Virus record (IMG/VR): IMGVR_UViG_3300017971_007886
Location: 1 to 64,000 of that record
Source: a virus
Reading direction: 5' to 3' (one strand)
Length of the DNA stretch: 64,000 nt
Shown here: piece after piece, positions 24,777 to 32,718 of the stretch
How positions within the stretch are numbered: the stretch's first letter is position 1
Layout of the letters: the number at the start of each line of letters is the position of its first letter
Notes under the pieces: model-generated
What the model saw: only the letters and a program-made list of their open reading frames with translations
What the model was told of the DNA's origin: nothing
The model's database searches: none
Position numbers and translations under genes: made by a program

Positions 24777-25362
24777 GGACGAGGAGCTGGAAGAGGAAGA
24801 GGTCGAGGAGGAAGTCGAAGAGGAAGAGGAGGCAGAAGAGGAAGAAAGCCCTTCCGACGACGGCGACCTGGATTCGATGAACCGCATCCAGTTGTTGCCG
24901 CTCGCCAAGGAACTCGGAATCGACAGCCGTGGCAAGAAGGGGGACGAGCTGCGGGAACTCATCCGAGAAGCCCAGGGCGACGGGGGTACACGCAAGAAGA
25001 CTACCAAAAAGAAGGGTACCACCAAGAAGGCCGCCGCTTCCAAAGGCGCGTCCAAGAAGTCCCGGCCAGCCAAGTCCGGGCTCTCCTCGAAGAAGCCCGC
25101 AAAAGGTGGGCTAGGAGGCGCGAAGAAGAAAGGTACCGGGAAGCCGAAGCTCTCGGTGAGACTGGAGACATTCATCAGCAACAACTACGCCGACTTCGCT
25201 GAAATCCTCGATGGGGAGCGCGACGAGGAGACGGGCGTGTTGGGCTGCCAGGGTGTCTGCACCAAATGTCCGAACCCCGAAGAGTACGACACCGCCGCAG
25301 AGCAGGTCAAAGCCTGCTACGCCACGGTCAAGGACAGAATCGAGGCAGAGGAAGACGAGTAG
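24628..25362 (+). CDS. SAP-like protein with acidic and basic tracts
   Basis: 244 residues, site AAGGAGAGAG. An N-terminal helix is followed by a ~35-residue Glu tract, then a SAP/Rho-N-like helical motif (MNRIQLLPLAKELGIDSRG), a Lys/Ser/Thr/Ala histone-like stretch, and a C-terminal domain with CQGVCTKC. The layout suggests DNA binding and compaction or masking. Similar layouts occur at 34382 and 36137. Confidence 0.7.
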   Translation: MAEVEKTVKRLEKMAEALLEIAEALPGLVGTKSSKSKSKAKPAPEPEPDEDEELEEEEVEEEVEEEEEAEEEESPSDDGDLDSMNRIQLLPLAKELGIDSRGKKGDELRELIREAQGDGGTRKKTTKKKGTTKKAAASKGASKKSRPAKSGLSSKKPAKGGLGGAKKKGTGKPKLSVRLETFISNNYADFAEILDGERDEETGVLGCQGVCTKCPNPEEYDTAAEQVKACYATVKDRIEAEEDE

Positions 25363-25398
25363 CGCACCTTCCCGCAAGCGACATCTTCAGAACGCGAG

Positions 25399-25431
25399 GG
25401 CACTCCGGGCGGCTGGCCTGGGGTGCCTTTT
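25399..25431 (+). terminator. Intrinsic terminator
   Basis: GGCACTCC (25399-25406) pairs with GGGGTGCC (25420-25427, one G-U), followed by TTTT. It lies 37 bases after the stop of the SAP-like gene. Confidence 0.75.
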
Positions 25432-25435
25432 CGCG

Positions 25436-25930
25436 TCTCAGGGAGGCTGCGCCGATCCTACCGGCCCCCGATTCTACCGGCCCCCAAGGGTACCCCGGCC
25501 CCCGGTCCTACCCCGGCCCCCGGCCCCCGGCCCGGTACCTTGCCAGGGGTACCCCTGGCCCCCTTGCCATACGTTGCCCTACAATCGGTTGCCCTAGGTA
25601 CCCTTGCCACCGATTGCCATACGTTGCCAGGGGTACCCTTGCCCTACATTGCCCTAGGTACCCTTGCCACCGATTGCCATACGTTGCCCTAGGTGTATTG
25701 TACCCCGGCCCGGTACCCCGGCCCGGTACCCTTACAATACGTTGCCATACATTGCCACCGATTGCCCTAGGTACCCCGGCCCGGTAGGGTACCGGTACCC
25801 TACCCTAGGTTGCCATACGTTGCCCTAGGTGTATGGTGAAAAGAAAAGTAACCAAGGGGCCGGGGTACTGTGTAGGTACCTCAGAGGTACCCAAAACGAT
25901 CGTTAGGGGTACCGATTGATCCGATTAGGG
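25436..25930 (+). repeat. GC-rich repeat block A (non-coding)
   Basis: About 500 bases without a credible gene, made of the words TTGCCATACGTTGCC, CACCGATTGCC, CCCTAGGTACCC and CCCCGGCCCGGTACC. A 40-base unit is repeated exactly at 25589-25628 and 25649-25688 (period 60). A 25-base unit recurs at 25674-25698 and 25810-25834. GGTACC and CCTAGG palindromes are everywhere. It could be an origin, a recombination site or a packaging site. Confidence 0.85.
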
Positions 25931-25931
25931 A

Positions 25932-25960
25932 TTGACAATCGAAGATCGTTGATCTCACAA
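25932..25960 (+). promoter_or_regulatory. Promoter-like site before the histone-like gene
   Basis: A perfect TTGACA (25932-25937), 17 bases, then TCACAA (25955-25960), a weak -10. It sits among repeated GATTG and GATC words. Downstream are a 14-base perfect palindrome GGCCCCTAGGGGCC (25980-25993) and the hairpin GGGGCCAAGCCCC (26002-26014), just before the start codon. Confidence 0.45.
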
Positions 25961-26030
25961 TGGGATTGAACCATTAACAGGCCCCTAGGGGCCAAAGAAC
26001 AGGGGCCAAGCCCCGAGGAGAACTAGAACC

Positions 26031-26585
26031 ATGGCGAGACAAGCGAAAACCACAACCAAGGCCACAACCAAGAAAGCCCCCAAGGCCCCCAAGGGTACCC
26101 CGAAAAAACCGGCCCCCAAGGCCCCCAAGGGTACCGCCAAGGCCAAGAAAGCCCCCAAGGGTACCGCCAAGGCCAAGAAAGCCCCCAAGGGTACCGCCAA
26201 GGCCAAGGCCAGCGACAAGGCCAGCGACAAGGCCCCCAAGGCGGTATCTACCCCGCGATTGAATCAAACCGCGATCAAAATGGGGGGCCGGTATCACATG
26301 ACGCGATCCTACCATTTTGAAGATCCCAAGGCCCGATCCGAGTTTATCGCGAGACTCGAAGCGGGAGACTTTGATCTCGCGATCCAGTATCTTGAGGTAG
26401 GCCCCTTTGTGGTCCTAGTCAACGTGGAAGCCGAGCCCTTGCCGATCAACGTGTCCGACGATCCCAAGGTGAAGGAAGCGCGGGAAGCGTATAAGGCGGA
26501 AATGGCCAAGGCCAGGGAAGCCCTGAAGGCCAAGGTTGCCGAAATCAAGGCCACCTATCGCGCCAAGGCCAAGGCCAGCGAATAG
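26031..26585 (+). CDS. Histone H1-like DNA-binding protein
   Basis: 184 residues, site GAGGAG. Residues 1-80 are Lys/Ala/Pro rich with a repeated KAPKGT unit (APKGTAKAKKAPKGTAKAK), like eukaryotic H1 tails and bacterial histone-like proteins. Residues ~85-135 form a compact domain (YHFEDPKARSEFIARLEAG, LEVGPFVVLVNVEAE), and the end is a long Lys/Ala helix. The DNA coding APKGT (GCCCCCAAGGGTACC) is the same word as in the flanking non-coding repeats. Likely a DNA-condensing protein. Confidence 0.75.
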   Translation: MARQAKTTTKATTKKAPKAPKGTPKKPAPKAPKGTAKAKKAPKGTAKAKKAPKGTAKAKASDKASDKAPKAVSTPRLNQTAIKMGGRYHMTRSYHFEDPKARSEFIARLEAGDFDLAIQYLEVGPFVVLVNVEAEPLPINVSDDPKVKEAREAYKAEMAKAREALKAKVAEIKATYRAKAKASE

Positions 26586-26975
26586 CCAAGGCCCCCCGGC
26601 CCCCAAGGGTACCCCGGCCCGGTCCTACCCCGGCCCGAGGTACCCCGGCCCGGTCCTACCATGCCCGATCAACGTCCTACCCCTTATCCCTACCGGCCCG
26701 AGGTACCCCGGCCCCCCAAGGGTACCCCGGCCCCCGGTAGGGGTATCCCTACCCCGGCCCGGTACCTTGGCCCCTTGGCCTTGTGTCTGGCCTTGGTAGG
26801 GATACCCCTACCCCTACCGGCCCCCGGCCCGGTCCTACCCCGGCCCGAGGTACCCCGGCCCGGTCCTACCTTGGCCCCTTGCCAAGGGTACCCCGGCCCC
26901 CGGCCCGGTCCTAGTCTACTGGCCCCCGGCCCCCGGCCCGGTACCCCGGCCCGAGGTACAAGGCCCCCGGCCCGA
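26586..26975 (+). repeat. GC-rich repeat block B (non-coding)
   Basis: About 390 bases of CCCCGGCCC, GGTCCTACC, GAGGTACC and CCAAGGGTACC words, with a strong C bias on this strand. A 49-base unit is exact at 26612-26660 and 26822-26870. No credible gene: the open frame across it encodes only Pro/Gly/Arg repeats. It mirrors block A on the other side of the histone-like gene. Confidence 0.85.
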
Positions 26976-26976
26976 T

Positions 26977-27005
26977 TTGTTGATCGTGCCGATCTATTAT
27001 ATAGG
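26977..27005 (+). promoter_or_regulatory. Promoter-like site after repeat block B
   Basis: TTGTTG (26977-26982), 17 bases, then TATAGG (27000-27005), inside the AT-rich stretch TATTATATAGG. It follows the GC-rich block directly and would serve the small zinc-protein genes that begin at 27081. Confidence 0.45.
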
Positions 27006-27030
27006 TGTGATCCCTACTTTTGCCCACATT

Positions 27031-27056
27031 GCCAGGGTACCGGGCCGGTACCTGGC
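27031..27056 (+). promoter_or_regulatory. Leader hairpin with GGTACC arms
   Basis: GCCAGGGTACC (27031-27041) faces GGTACCTGGC (27047-27056), paired except for one bulged G. It lies between the promoter-like site and the site AAAAAGGAGAG of the next gene. Could be an operator or RNA control element. Confidence 0.45.
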
Positions 27057-27080
27057 ACTAACCAAAAAGGAGAGCTGGAA

Positions 27081-27257
27081 ATGAAGTGTAGCAAGTGTGG
27101 ATATGCGGACCCCGAAGGGAGGGCAGTTGACTGCCCGAACTGCGGAGCCCCAGCAGAGGTTGACGAGTGCCCAGAGTGTGGATCTCTTGGCAGTCAGGTG
27201 TGTTCCCCGGACTGTTCTATTCAGCGCAACCCAGACAAGGAGAGCGACGATGAGTAG
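27081..27257 (+). CDS. Double zinc-ribbon small protein
   Basis: 58 residues with four CxxC-type pairs (CSKC, CPNC, CPEC, plus C..DC), ending in an acidic tail. The site AAAAAGGAGAG precedes the ATG. First of a series of small Cys-pair proteins; may bind nucleic acid or protein. It overlaps the next gene by eight bases. Confidence 0.7.
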   Translation: MKCSKCGYADPEGRAVDCPNCGAPAEVDECPECGSLGSQVCSPDCSIQRNPDKESDDE

Positions 27258-27432
27258 GCCACGCTGTAAGGTGCTCCAGGTGTTCGATCCAGAGTCAGGC
27301 CGTCACTACCGGTGCAGGGTCAACGGTGTGAAGTTGGATCGCAACAAGGTACTGACCGTCCCGTTCAAGAGCGGGCTGGCCAAGGTGTTTTGGAATCACG
27401 ATTGCTCCCGGTGGGAGCGGAAAGGAGCGTAG
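27250..27432 (+). CDS. Hypothetical small basic protein
   Basis: 60 residues (MSRPRCKVLQVFDPESGRHY and on), basic, with beta-like alternation and two Cys. The start lies inside the previous gene. Confidence 0.6.
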   Translation: MSRPRCKVLQVFDPESGRHYRCRVNGVKLDRNKVLTVPFKSGLAKVFWNHDCSRWERKGA

Positions 27433-27433
27433 C

Positions 27434-27904
27434 TTGAGAACTATTCGCCAATACAGATACCCACGCAAACTGGAGTTGGTTGCGCGGAGTATCACTATGA
27501 CAGCAGAGGAGCGAGCGGTGTACGCCACAAAGGCTGACATGCCCGACAAGTTGGCGGCCATCCTTCTCCCGATGCTGCGACACACCGAGCAGGAGCGGTT
27601 CTTGGTAACCCTCTTGGATACGCCGCTACTGGTCAACGGTGTGATCGAGATTGCGCGTGGATCAGTGAACGTGTGCGCTGTCCAGCCAAGGGAGGTGTTT
27701 CGCCCAGCGGTGCTGGCGAACTGTGCGGCGATCATCCTCGCACACAATCACCCATCAGGTAGCCTGAAGCCTTCGCAGGATGACCTGAAACTCACTCGGA
27801 GGTTAGTGAAGGCAGGAGAGGTACTGGGTATCCAGGTGCTCGATCACCTGATACTCGGTCGAGGGGACTTTCTCTCGTTGAAGGCTGCGAGGAAGATGAA
27901 CTGA
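27434..27904 (+). CDS. RadC-like JAB-domain protein
   Basis: 156 residues. The JAMM metal motif HNHPSG (H104, H106) with D117 ten residues on (SQDD) and the downstream LGIQVLDHLIL match the RadC family. The in-vivo role of RadC is unclear; phage and plasmid copies are common. I chose the TTG at 27434 because AAAGGAG is ideally placed before it; the ATG at 27497 would give a shorter protein. Confidence 0.8.
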   Translation: MRTIRQYRYPRKLELVARSITMTAEERAVYATKADMPDKLAAILLPMLRHTEQERFLVTLLDTPLLVNGVIEIARGSVNVCAVQPREVFRPAVLANCAAIILAHNHPSGSLKPSQDDLKLTRRLVKAGEVLGIQVLDHLILGRGDFLSLKAARKMN

Positions 27905-27924
27905 ACCAGAACAAGGAGAACAAG

Positions 27925-28437
27925 ATGTTGCACAAGAAACCAGAACGTGAACGAACAGCACTTGAGATCGCCAGAGAGATTGACGGGTTCATGCAGGATG
28001 CGGCGGGCGATGCCGTGGACTACTTGGCCGGGCAGTTGTGTCGGTTGCCCTACAACCCGACCCAGAAGCAGGTCTTCGAGGTGTTCGAGTTCGACGGGTT
28101 CAAGCTCACCCAGAAGAGGATGCGCCAGGTGTGGTCGAATCTCCAGGGCACCATCCACCGTGACAAGTGGGACATGAGGGGGTGGCTCGCGGACGAGTGG
28201 TACTCCAGTCCTTGGAGTTGGACCGACTACGCAGGAGATCGACTCTGTGACGAGACGTACAAACAGGGTGATGCACTCCGCGATGCCGTGGTAGACCACT
28301 TGGCTGAGATGAACAGACACATGGCCCCGTGGGTGTGGCGCTATCTGAAGGGTGACGACAGTGCGCTGCCCAAGGAGCGGAAGCGAAAGAAGGACGAGGG
28401 CAGTGTGGTCCTCGTCCGCGACGAGGACTTCCGATGA
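27925..28437 (+). CDS. Hypothetical protein
   Basis: 170 residues behind ACAAGGAGAACAAG. Helical N-terminus, a Trp-rich middle (DKWDMRGWLADEWYSSPWSW) and a Lys/Arg end. No family recognised. ATGA overlap with the next gene. Confidence 0.7.
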   Translation: MLHKKPERERTALEIAREIDGFMQDAAGDAVDYLAGQLCRLPYNPTQKQVFEVFEFDGFKLTQKRMRQVWSNLQGTIHRDKWDMRGWLADEWYSSPWSWTDYAGDRLCDETYKQGDALRDAVVDHLAEMNRHMAPWVWRYLKGDDSALPKERKRKKDEGSVVLVRDEDFR

Positions 28438-28634
28438 GCAATCTGTCTATCCCACCGGACGTTTGGTTGTCCGAGCTATTCGAGAGCGAGTATTGCCCCG
28501 AGTGCGGTGGGGACGCCGAGCACCACGAGGCGATACCCGTTCTTGGGAATTGGTTTGCCAGGTGCAAGTACCCGTGCGACGACGAGGGTGTTCCGCACCC
28601 TGTCATTTTGAAGTTCAGAAAGGAGAACGAGTGA
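28434..28634 (+). CDS. Zinc-ribbon small protein
   Basis: 66 residues. CPECGGDAEHHE and CKYPCD suggest a zinc ribbon. Coupled on both sides (ATGA, TGATG). Unknown role. Confidence 0.65.
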   Translation: MSNLSIPPDVWLSELFESEYCPECGGDAEHHEAIPVLGNWFARCKYPCDDEGVPHPVILKFRKENE

Positions 28635-28891
28635 TGAGCAGGTTCTACGACGATGGCGATTACTACGACGAGGAATACTACGGCTACGATGAGGATGGAG
28701 ACCTCATCGACGGAGTAGGCTTTGCCGACCCTGGTGGACGGTCTGCCCTTCGGGCGGCTACCCCTGACAACCCCCGAGACCAGGAGTGCCCAACGTGCGG
28801 GGCACAGAACGTCCTGACTCGGATCGACAGACAGCGCGGCTACCAGTGTGACCGGTGCGCCGACAGAGCTGAGATGGGGATGGACTACTGA
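28634..28891 (+). CDS. Acidic zinc-ribbon protein
   Basis: 85 residues. A Tyr/Asp/Glu-rich N-terminus (FYDDGDYYDEEYYGYDEDGD) is followed by a zinc ribbon CPTC...CDRC. The last base is shared with the next ATG. Confidence 0.65.
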   Translation: MSRFYDDGDYYDEEYYGYDEDGDLIDGVGFADPGGRSALRAATPDNPRDQECPTCGAQNVLTRIDRQRGYQCDRCADRAEMGMDY

Positions 28892-29163
28892 TGGGGCACT
28901 GGGTCAACGGAGTTTGTGACGTGTGCGGGAAGACTCGCAGCGTCGAGGTGATGTCATACACCGAGCCTGATGGCACGTCAGATCAGGTCGCCGTGTGTTT
29001 CATCTGCCAGAAGGAGACGGAGCGCAAGTCGCGAAAGGACGAAGCGGAGTACATGGCTCAGTACAAGGAAGAGCCCGACCCTGGCTACGACCCGGATGAG
29101 GTCGAGGATGCTTGGGACGATGCGGCCCGGAGGTATGGAAATGAAAACGGGAACGCAGAGTAG
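28891..29163 (+). CDS. Zinc-ribbon hypothetical protein
   Basis: 90 residues. An N-terminal CDVCGKT and CFICQ pair, then a charged helical tail. Coupled to the gene before (TGATG). Confidence 0.65.
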   Translation: MGHWVNGVCDVCGKTRSVEVMSYTEPDGTSDQVAVCFICQKETERKSRKDEAEYMAQYKEEPDPGYDPDEVEDAWDDAARRYGNENGNAE

Positions 29164-29389
29164 TAGCCGTCTCCAGAAGGACATGCGTGCCAAGACGCAT
29201 TTGGACCGGTGCCGTCATTGCGGGGCACAACAGAACAAGCGGACCAACTTGGTAGGGGTCACGCAACACGACAAGGAAGGGAGGTGTTTCAGACTGAGAG
29301 TTGAGAGGCAGTACCTAGGAACGAACTTTGAACCAGAAACGGAGATGAACGATGGCAATAACGAACAAGGCCCTGGCCAGGCAGTATGA
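29141..29389 (+). CDS. Hypothetical small protein with Cys pair
   Basis: 82 residues from the ATG at 29141 behind CGGAGG (an ATG six bases earlier is possible). CRHCGAQQNKRTNL and a later C hint at a metal site. It overlaps both neighbours. Confidence 0.55.
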   Translation: MKTGTQSSSRLQKDMRAKTHLDRCRHCGAQQNKRTNLVGVTQHDKEGRCFRLRVERQYLGTNFEPETEMNDGNNEQGPGQAV

Positions 29390-29582
29390 GAAACGTGCCC
29401 AAGCCGAACGAGACGCAGGTGGATTCTGCGTGGTCACGGCGAACATGCCCTGTATCGAGCTGAAGTTGTCCGATGGGTCGGAATACTTCTTCCAGGGTGA
29501 GGAGGCAGAGAACCTTTTGAGCGAGGTACCGGATTGGATCTATCCAGACGACTACCTCTTGGCCATGGCACAGAACTGGTAA
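29352..29582 (+). CDS. Hypothetical small protein
   Basis: 76 residues. A helix then a beta-hairpin-like stretch (CIELKLSDGSEYFFQGEEAE). The stop TAA begins the ten-base word AACCATTAAC that recurs elsewhere in the window. Confidence 0.65.
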   Translation: MAITNKALARQYEKRAQAERDAGGFCVVTANMPCIELKLSDGSEYFFQGEEAENLLSEVPDWIYPDDYLLAMAQNW

Positions 29583-29602
29583 CCATTAACAAGGAGAGAA
29601 CG

Positions 29603-30082
29603 ATGCTACAGATCGAAGACAAAGAGTACCATGGGCAAGTGTTGGCGAAGGCCAAGGAGATGGGCGGCGATTGGCTGGAGCGCCTTTCGGAACGTCTCAA
29701 CTACCTTGGCAACTACTCGTGCCATGATGGTGACACGGAGCGAACACGGTGTAGGCTGTTCAGTGACTTCGCCCCACTGTCGTACTACTTCATCATGGAG
29801 CTACGGGTGGAGGTACGCGACCGTGAGTGTCTGTCGTGCGGTCACAAGTTCACGGCAAAGGTGGTACGTGAGAAGCCCACGCCGAACATCAGCGGGGAGG
29901 CAACCGTGTGGTGCGAGCGGTGTGGTGCCAAGACGTGTGGCGAGCCCATTCGGCAGGAGTACCAGGAGTGGTTCAACGGTGGGCTCATCTTCCACGGGCC
30001 ACATGACAACGGAGGCGATGGAGGGGCACCGACGTTCTCGGTCAACCTCATGCCCAGCCATGGCTGGAACATTCACACTTGA
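29603..30082 (+). CDS. Zinc-binding hypothetical protein
   Basis: 159 residues behind AACAAGGAGAGAACG. Two pairs (CLSCGHKF and CERCGAKTC) in the middle suggest a zinc ribbon, followed by a Gly/His-rich end. No family. Confidence 0.7.
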   Translation: MLQIEDKEYHGQVLAKAKEMGGDWLERLSERLNYLGNYSCHDGDTERTRCRLFSDFAPLSYYFIMELRVEVRDRECLSCGHKFTAKVVREKPTPNISGEATVWCERCGAKTCGEPIRQEYQEWFNGGLIFHGPHDNGGDGGAPTFSVNLMPSHGWNIHT

Positions 30083-30108
30083 GAACAACTAACAAGGAGC
30101 AAAGAACA

Positions 30109-30564
30109 ATGAGTTTCAAACACACATGCACCATCGAGAACGCCCCGCGATTCGCAGAGTGGATCAAGACCCGAGGCGGTGTCGCAGTCTGGCGTTCGGT
30201 CAACCTTTCCAATCCAGGCGCGTCGTGGAGTACCCCCGCACTCACTGTCGAGGGTGAGCCGACGCCCAAGCCCACCTGGCAGGCCGACTCTCAGCCGGAG
30301 TCGGTATTCACTGACCCCGCAGACATCGGGGTATCCATCGACAAAGAGGTCAAACGCTTTCACGTCGCGGTACGCCCTGGGAGTAATGGGCTCTCCCTCA
30401 AGGTGAGCGACGGCGGATCGCGGAGGATTCGCAAAGAGGTTGAGAAGGCGGGCGAGGGGGCATACCACGTCTTCGACTACTACGACTACGACAACGCAGT
30501 CATCATGGCCCCTGCGGGCGAGTCCGTCTCCCTCAAGCAATGGATGGAGGACAACAATGTGTGA
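30109..30564 (+). CDS. Hypothetical protein
   Basis: 151 residues behind AACAAGGAGCAAAG. Mixed alpha/beta with no clear motif (FAEWIKTRGGVAVWRSVNLS). It overlaps the next gene by eight bases. Confidence 0.7.
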   Translation: MSFKHTCTIENAPRFAEWIKTRGGVAVWRSVNLSNPGASWSTPALTVEGEPTPKPTWQADSQPESVFTDPADIGVSIDKEVKRFHVAVRPGSNGLSLKVSDGGSRRIRKEVEKAGEGAYHVFDYYDYDNAVIMAPAGESVSLKQWMEDNNV

Positions 30565-31150
30565 GGCAACATTGAAGATCGTCCACGACGATGATGCCGA
30601 GGCGCACAATCCTCGCCAGTGGGACAACCTTGGAACGATGGTGTGTTGGCACGATAGGTACAAGTTGGGGGATGAGCAACCATCATGTACTCCAGAGGAA
30701 TGGATGCTGGAGGAGGTGCCACGAGGCGCGGTTTGTCTGCCGCTGTTCTTGTACGACCATAGCGGGATCACAATGAGGTGTTCTCCCTTCGAGTGCAAGT
30801 GGGACAGCGGACAAGTGGGGTACATCTACACCACGCCAGAGAGAATCAAAGAGGCGTTTGCACTCAAAGATAGTGGCGTGGTGAAGACTGGTAGCAAACT
30901 CCACAAACGGGTCACGTCCTGTTTGGTCTCGGAGGTGGCTGTCTACGACCAGTTCCTTCGAGGAGCCATCTGGGGGTACATGGCAGAGCGGCCAAAGGAG
31001 AAGTGCCCAACGTGTGGGCACGTCAAGGAGTACGAGGAGGATTCCTGCTGGGGATTCTTCGGTGACTCTTTGGAGGAGACTGGCATCCGAGACCATGTGC
31101 CCAAGTGGGCCGAGCCCCTTCTCGAACAGGCATGGGAGGACAGACAATGA
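30557..31150 (+). CDS. Conserved phage hypothetical protein
   Basis: 197 residues. The stretch LGTMVCWHDRYKLGDEQP and the VCLPLFLYDHSGITMRC pattern belong to a family I recognise from other phages, function unknown. A C-terminal CPTCGH may bind zinc. ATGA overlap with the next gene. Confidence 0.7.
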   Translation: MCEATLKIVHDDDAEAHNPRQWDNLGTMVCWHDRYKLGDEQPSCTPEEWMLEEVPRGAVCLPLFLYDHSGITMRCSPFECKWDSGQVGYIYTTPERIKEAFALKDSGVVKTGSKLHKRVTSCLVSEVAVYDQFLRGAIWGYMAERPKEKCPTCGHVKEYEEDSCWGFFGDSLEETGIRDHVPKWAEPLLEQAWEDRQ

Positions 31151-31338
31151 AGACGCACATGCGAGATATACGATTGAGGAACAATGCGGGCATCGACTTT
31201 CCCGTGTGTTGCCGGAACGCACCCGCGTTGGACCTAGACAAGTCGAGGTACCCCACCACTGGCAACATCAAAGAGGTGGATTGTAAACGGTGCCTCAAGT
31301 CATTCCCACGGCTATACCCGTGGGCGAGCGGGAGGTGA
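31147..31338 (+). CDS. Small Cys-containing protein
   Basis: 63 residues with CC and CKRC pairs (FPVCCRNAPAL, VDCKRCLKSF), likely metal binding. It ends one base before the next ATG. Confidence 0.65.
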   Translation: MKTHMRDIRLRNNAGIDFPVCCRNAPALDLDKSRYPTTGNIKEVDCKRCLKSFPRLYPWASGR

Positions 31339-31339
31339 C

Positions 31340-31528
31340 ATGGACTTCATGCTCAACGTCCAGGGCCGGTACGTCTGTTGGGATAGCTACCGTGCCGTGT
31401 GGTACCTCGGACCCAAGCGGTTGTCGGAGTGGTTCGCTGCCGACTTTCGGAATGGGAGAGTAGGTGCCAGAGCGGAGAAGGCTTTGGAGTGGTTCCCCAC
31501 TGCCAAGGCGGTGTGGAGGAGAAGCTGA
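31340..31528 (+). CDS. Hypothetical small protein
   Basis: 62 residues, aromatic rich (VCWDSYRAVWYLGPKRLSEW). Site GGGAGGTGAC. Coupled to the next frame by TGATG. Confidence 0.65.
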   Translation: MDFMLNVQGRYVCWDSYRAVWYLGPKRLSEWFAADFRNGRVGARAEKALEWFPTAKAVWRRS

Positions 31529-31740
31529 TGTTCTACCTCCCACAAACAAACAGAGAGTGGCTCCAGTTCTTCTGGGGCATGTTCAAGTGGAAGTACCTAG
31601 GAACTACTAACAAGGAGAACAGCAATGAAGAAGTTCAGAGTGATCGGAAAAGAGTGGTGCGAGATGGAGGCAAAGTTGACCTACACCGATGGGAAGACTC
31701 GACTCAGCATTACCGGAACAGCGGGGACTGTGATCCCTAA
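31528..31740 (+). CDS. Small protein, doubtful extent
   Basis: 70 residues. The start is coupled to the previous stop and the first ~25 residues (MFYLPQTNREWLQFFWGMFK) are aromatic. The rest overlaps the next gene by 116 bases in another frame and looks like run-on sequence. Confidence 0.4.
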   Translation: MFYLPQTNREWLQFFWGMFKWKYLGTTNKENSNEEVQSDRKRVVRDGGKVDLHRWEDSTQHYRNSGDCDP

Positions 31741-32521
31741 GAGAAGTGGCAAGAAGATGGCCCGCGAGTATTGGGAGGGCTTCTTCGAGGAGTGCCCCGA
31801 AGAGCTGGGCCGTATGGCGGTCGAGTATGGGAAACGGACACCGAGGTCGGCTGCCAACTACGTCCTCCAGGTGGATGGAGACTTCCATGGGCTCGATGTC
31901 CACAAGGACGAGGACGGGAAGCTGTACTTGGTACAGTGTTGTGGTCAGATTCGGGAGGAGTTGATTCGCTTCTTCCCTGACTGCGAGGAGTATCTGCCCT
32001 GGCACCTCAACGACATGAAGGCCGGGTGTGAGCACCAGGAGGCCCTTGGTTGGGGACACGGGTACACGGTGGCGCTGTCGCCCCAGGAGTTGACCCCTGC
32101 CCAGCGGGCGACCATCGAGGGCAGGGCCATGAGGGAGTGCGAGCGAATCCGTGAAAAGGAGTTCAAGGAGGATTGGGCTATCCTGATGAAGGACAAGCGG
32201 CGACGTACCAACTGGCTCCTCGAACTCAAGGGAGAAGGGAAGGTCACGTTGCACGATGTCGAGACCTTCGACACGCCCTGGCCCACGGCTGACAAGCGGA
32301 AGTTGGAGGCCGCGCTCCTCAGTCAGATCGAGGAGCGGATCAAGCCCGTCGAGTTCAAGGGCAAGGTGTACGAGAACAGTCTCGGTGCCCCGTGCCCAGA
32401 GTGTGGCTACGAATACGGTACCGCCTGGTTGTACCGAGAACTCCCTCCGCATGTGATTGCGTGGGCCAAGGGCGAGCCTCTTCCTCCGCACGTCGAGGTG
32501 GTTCGGAAAGGAGGCAAGTGA
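31625..32521 (+). CDS. Hypothetical protein
   Basis: 298 residues behind CTAACAAGGAGAACAG. Mixed-charge, mostly helical, with a C-terminal CPECGYEYGTAWLY half zinc ribbon. No family recognised. It is one of the larger unassigned genes in this block. Confidence 0.7.
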   Translation: MKKFRVIGKEWCEMEAKLTYTDGKTRLSITGTAGTVIPKRSGKKMAREYWEGFFEECPEELGRMAVEYGKRTPRSAANYVLQVDGDFHGLDVHKDEDGKLYLVQCCGQIREELIRFFPDCEEYLPWHLNDMKAGCEHQEALGWGHGYTVALSPQELTPAQRATIEGRAMRECERIREKEFKEDWAILMKDKRRRTNWLLELKGEGKVTLHDVETFDTPWPTADKRKLEAALLSQIEERIKPVEFKGKVYENSLGAPCPECGYEYGTAWLYRELPPHVIAWAKGEPLPPHVEVVRKGGK

Positions 32522-32718
32522 TGTTGGTAGTCAAAGTCGAAACAGACAACGCAGCGTTTGGTGAGACCGATGATGAGCTGCGGTACGAGGCGTCATACGT
32601 TCTCAGGAATATCGCTGACTGGATCGATGAGGGTTGTGACCTGCCTATGGGCAAGAAGGTCATGGACCACAACGGGAACACTATTGGCAAGGTCACTCTG
32701 AAGAAAGGAGATGTGTGA
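32521..32718 (+). CDS. Hypothetical small protein
   Basis: 65 residues starting on the last base of the previous stop. A regular alpha/beta pattern (LVVKVETDNAAFGETDDELR) suggests a small folded domain. Confidence 0.65.
   Translation: MLVVKVETDNAAFGETDDELRYEASYVLRNIADWIDEGCDLPMGKKVMDHNGNTIGKVTLKKGDV

Noticed and set aside
25589-25700. CRISPR array
   Set aside because: Repeats are 40 bases with only 20 between, only two exact copies, and the between-sequence is built from the same words; no cas genes nearby.
25211-25787. Open frames across repeat block A
   Set aside because: They encode only Pro/Arg/Gly repeats, have no ribosome binding site and follow the terminator.
25974-26315. Minus-strand Gly/Leu-rich open frame
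   Set aside because: Shadow of the KAPKGT coding repeats; no start site and opposite to every other gene.
26661-27080. Upstream extension of the zinc-ribbon gene at 27081
   Set aside because: The extension is translated repeat DNA (PGPRPG-type); the strong site AAAAAGGAGAG supports the ATG at 27081.
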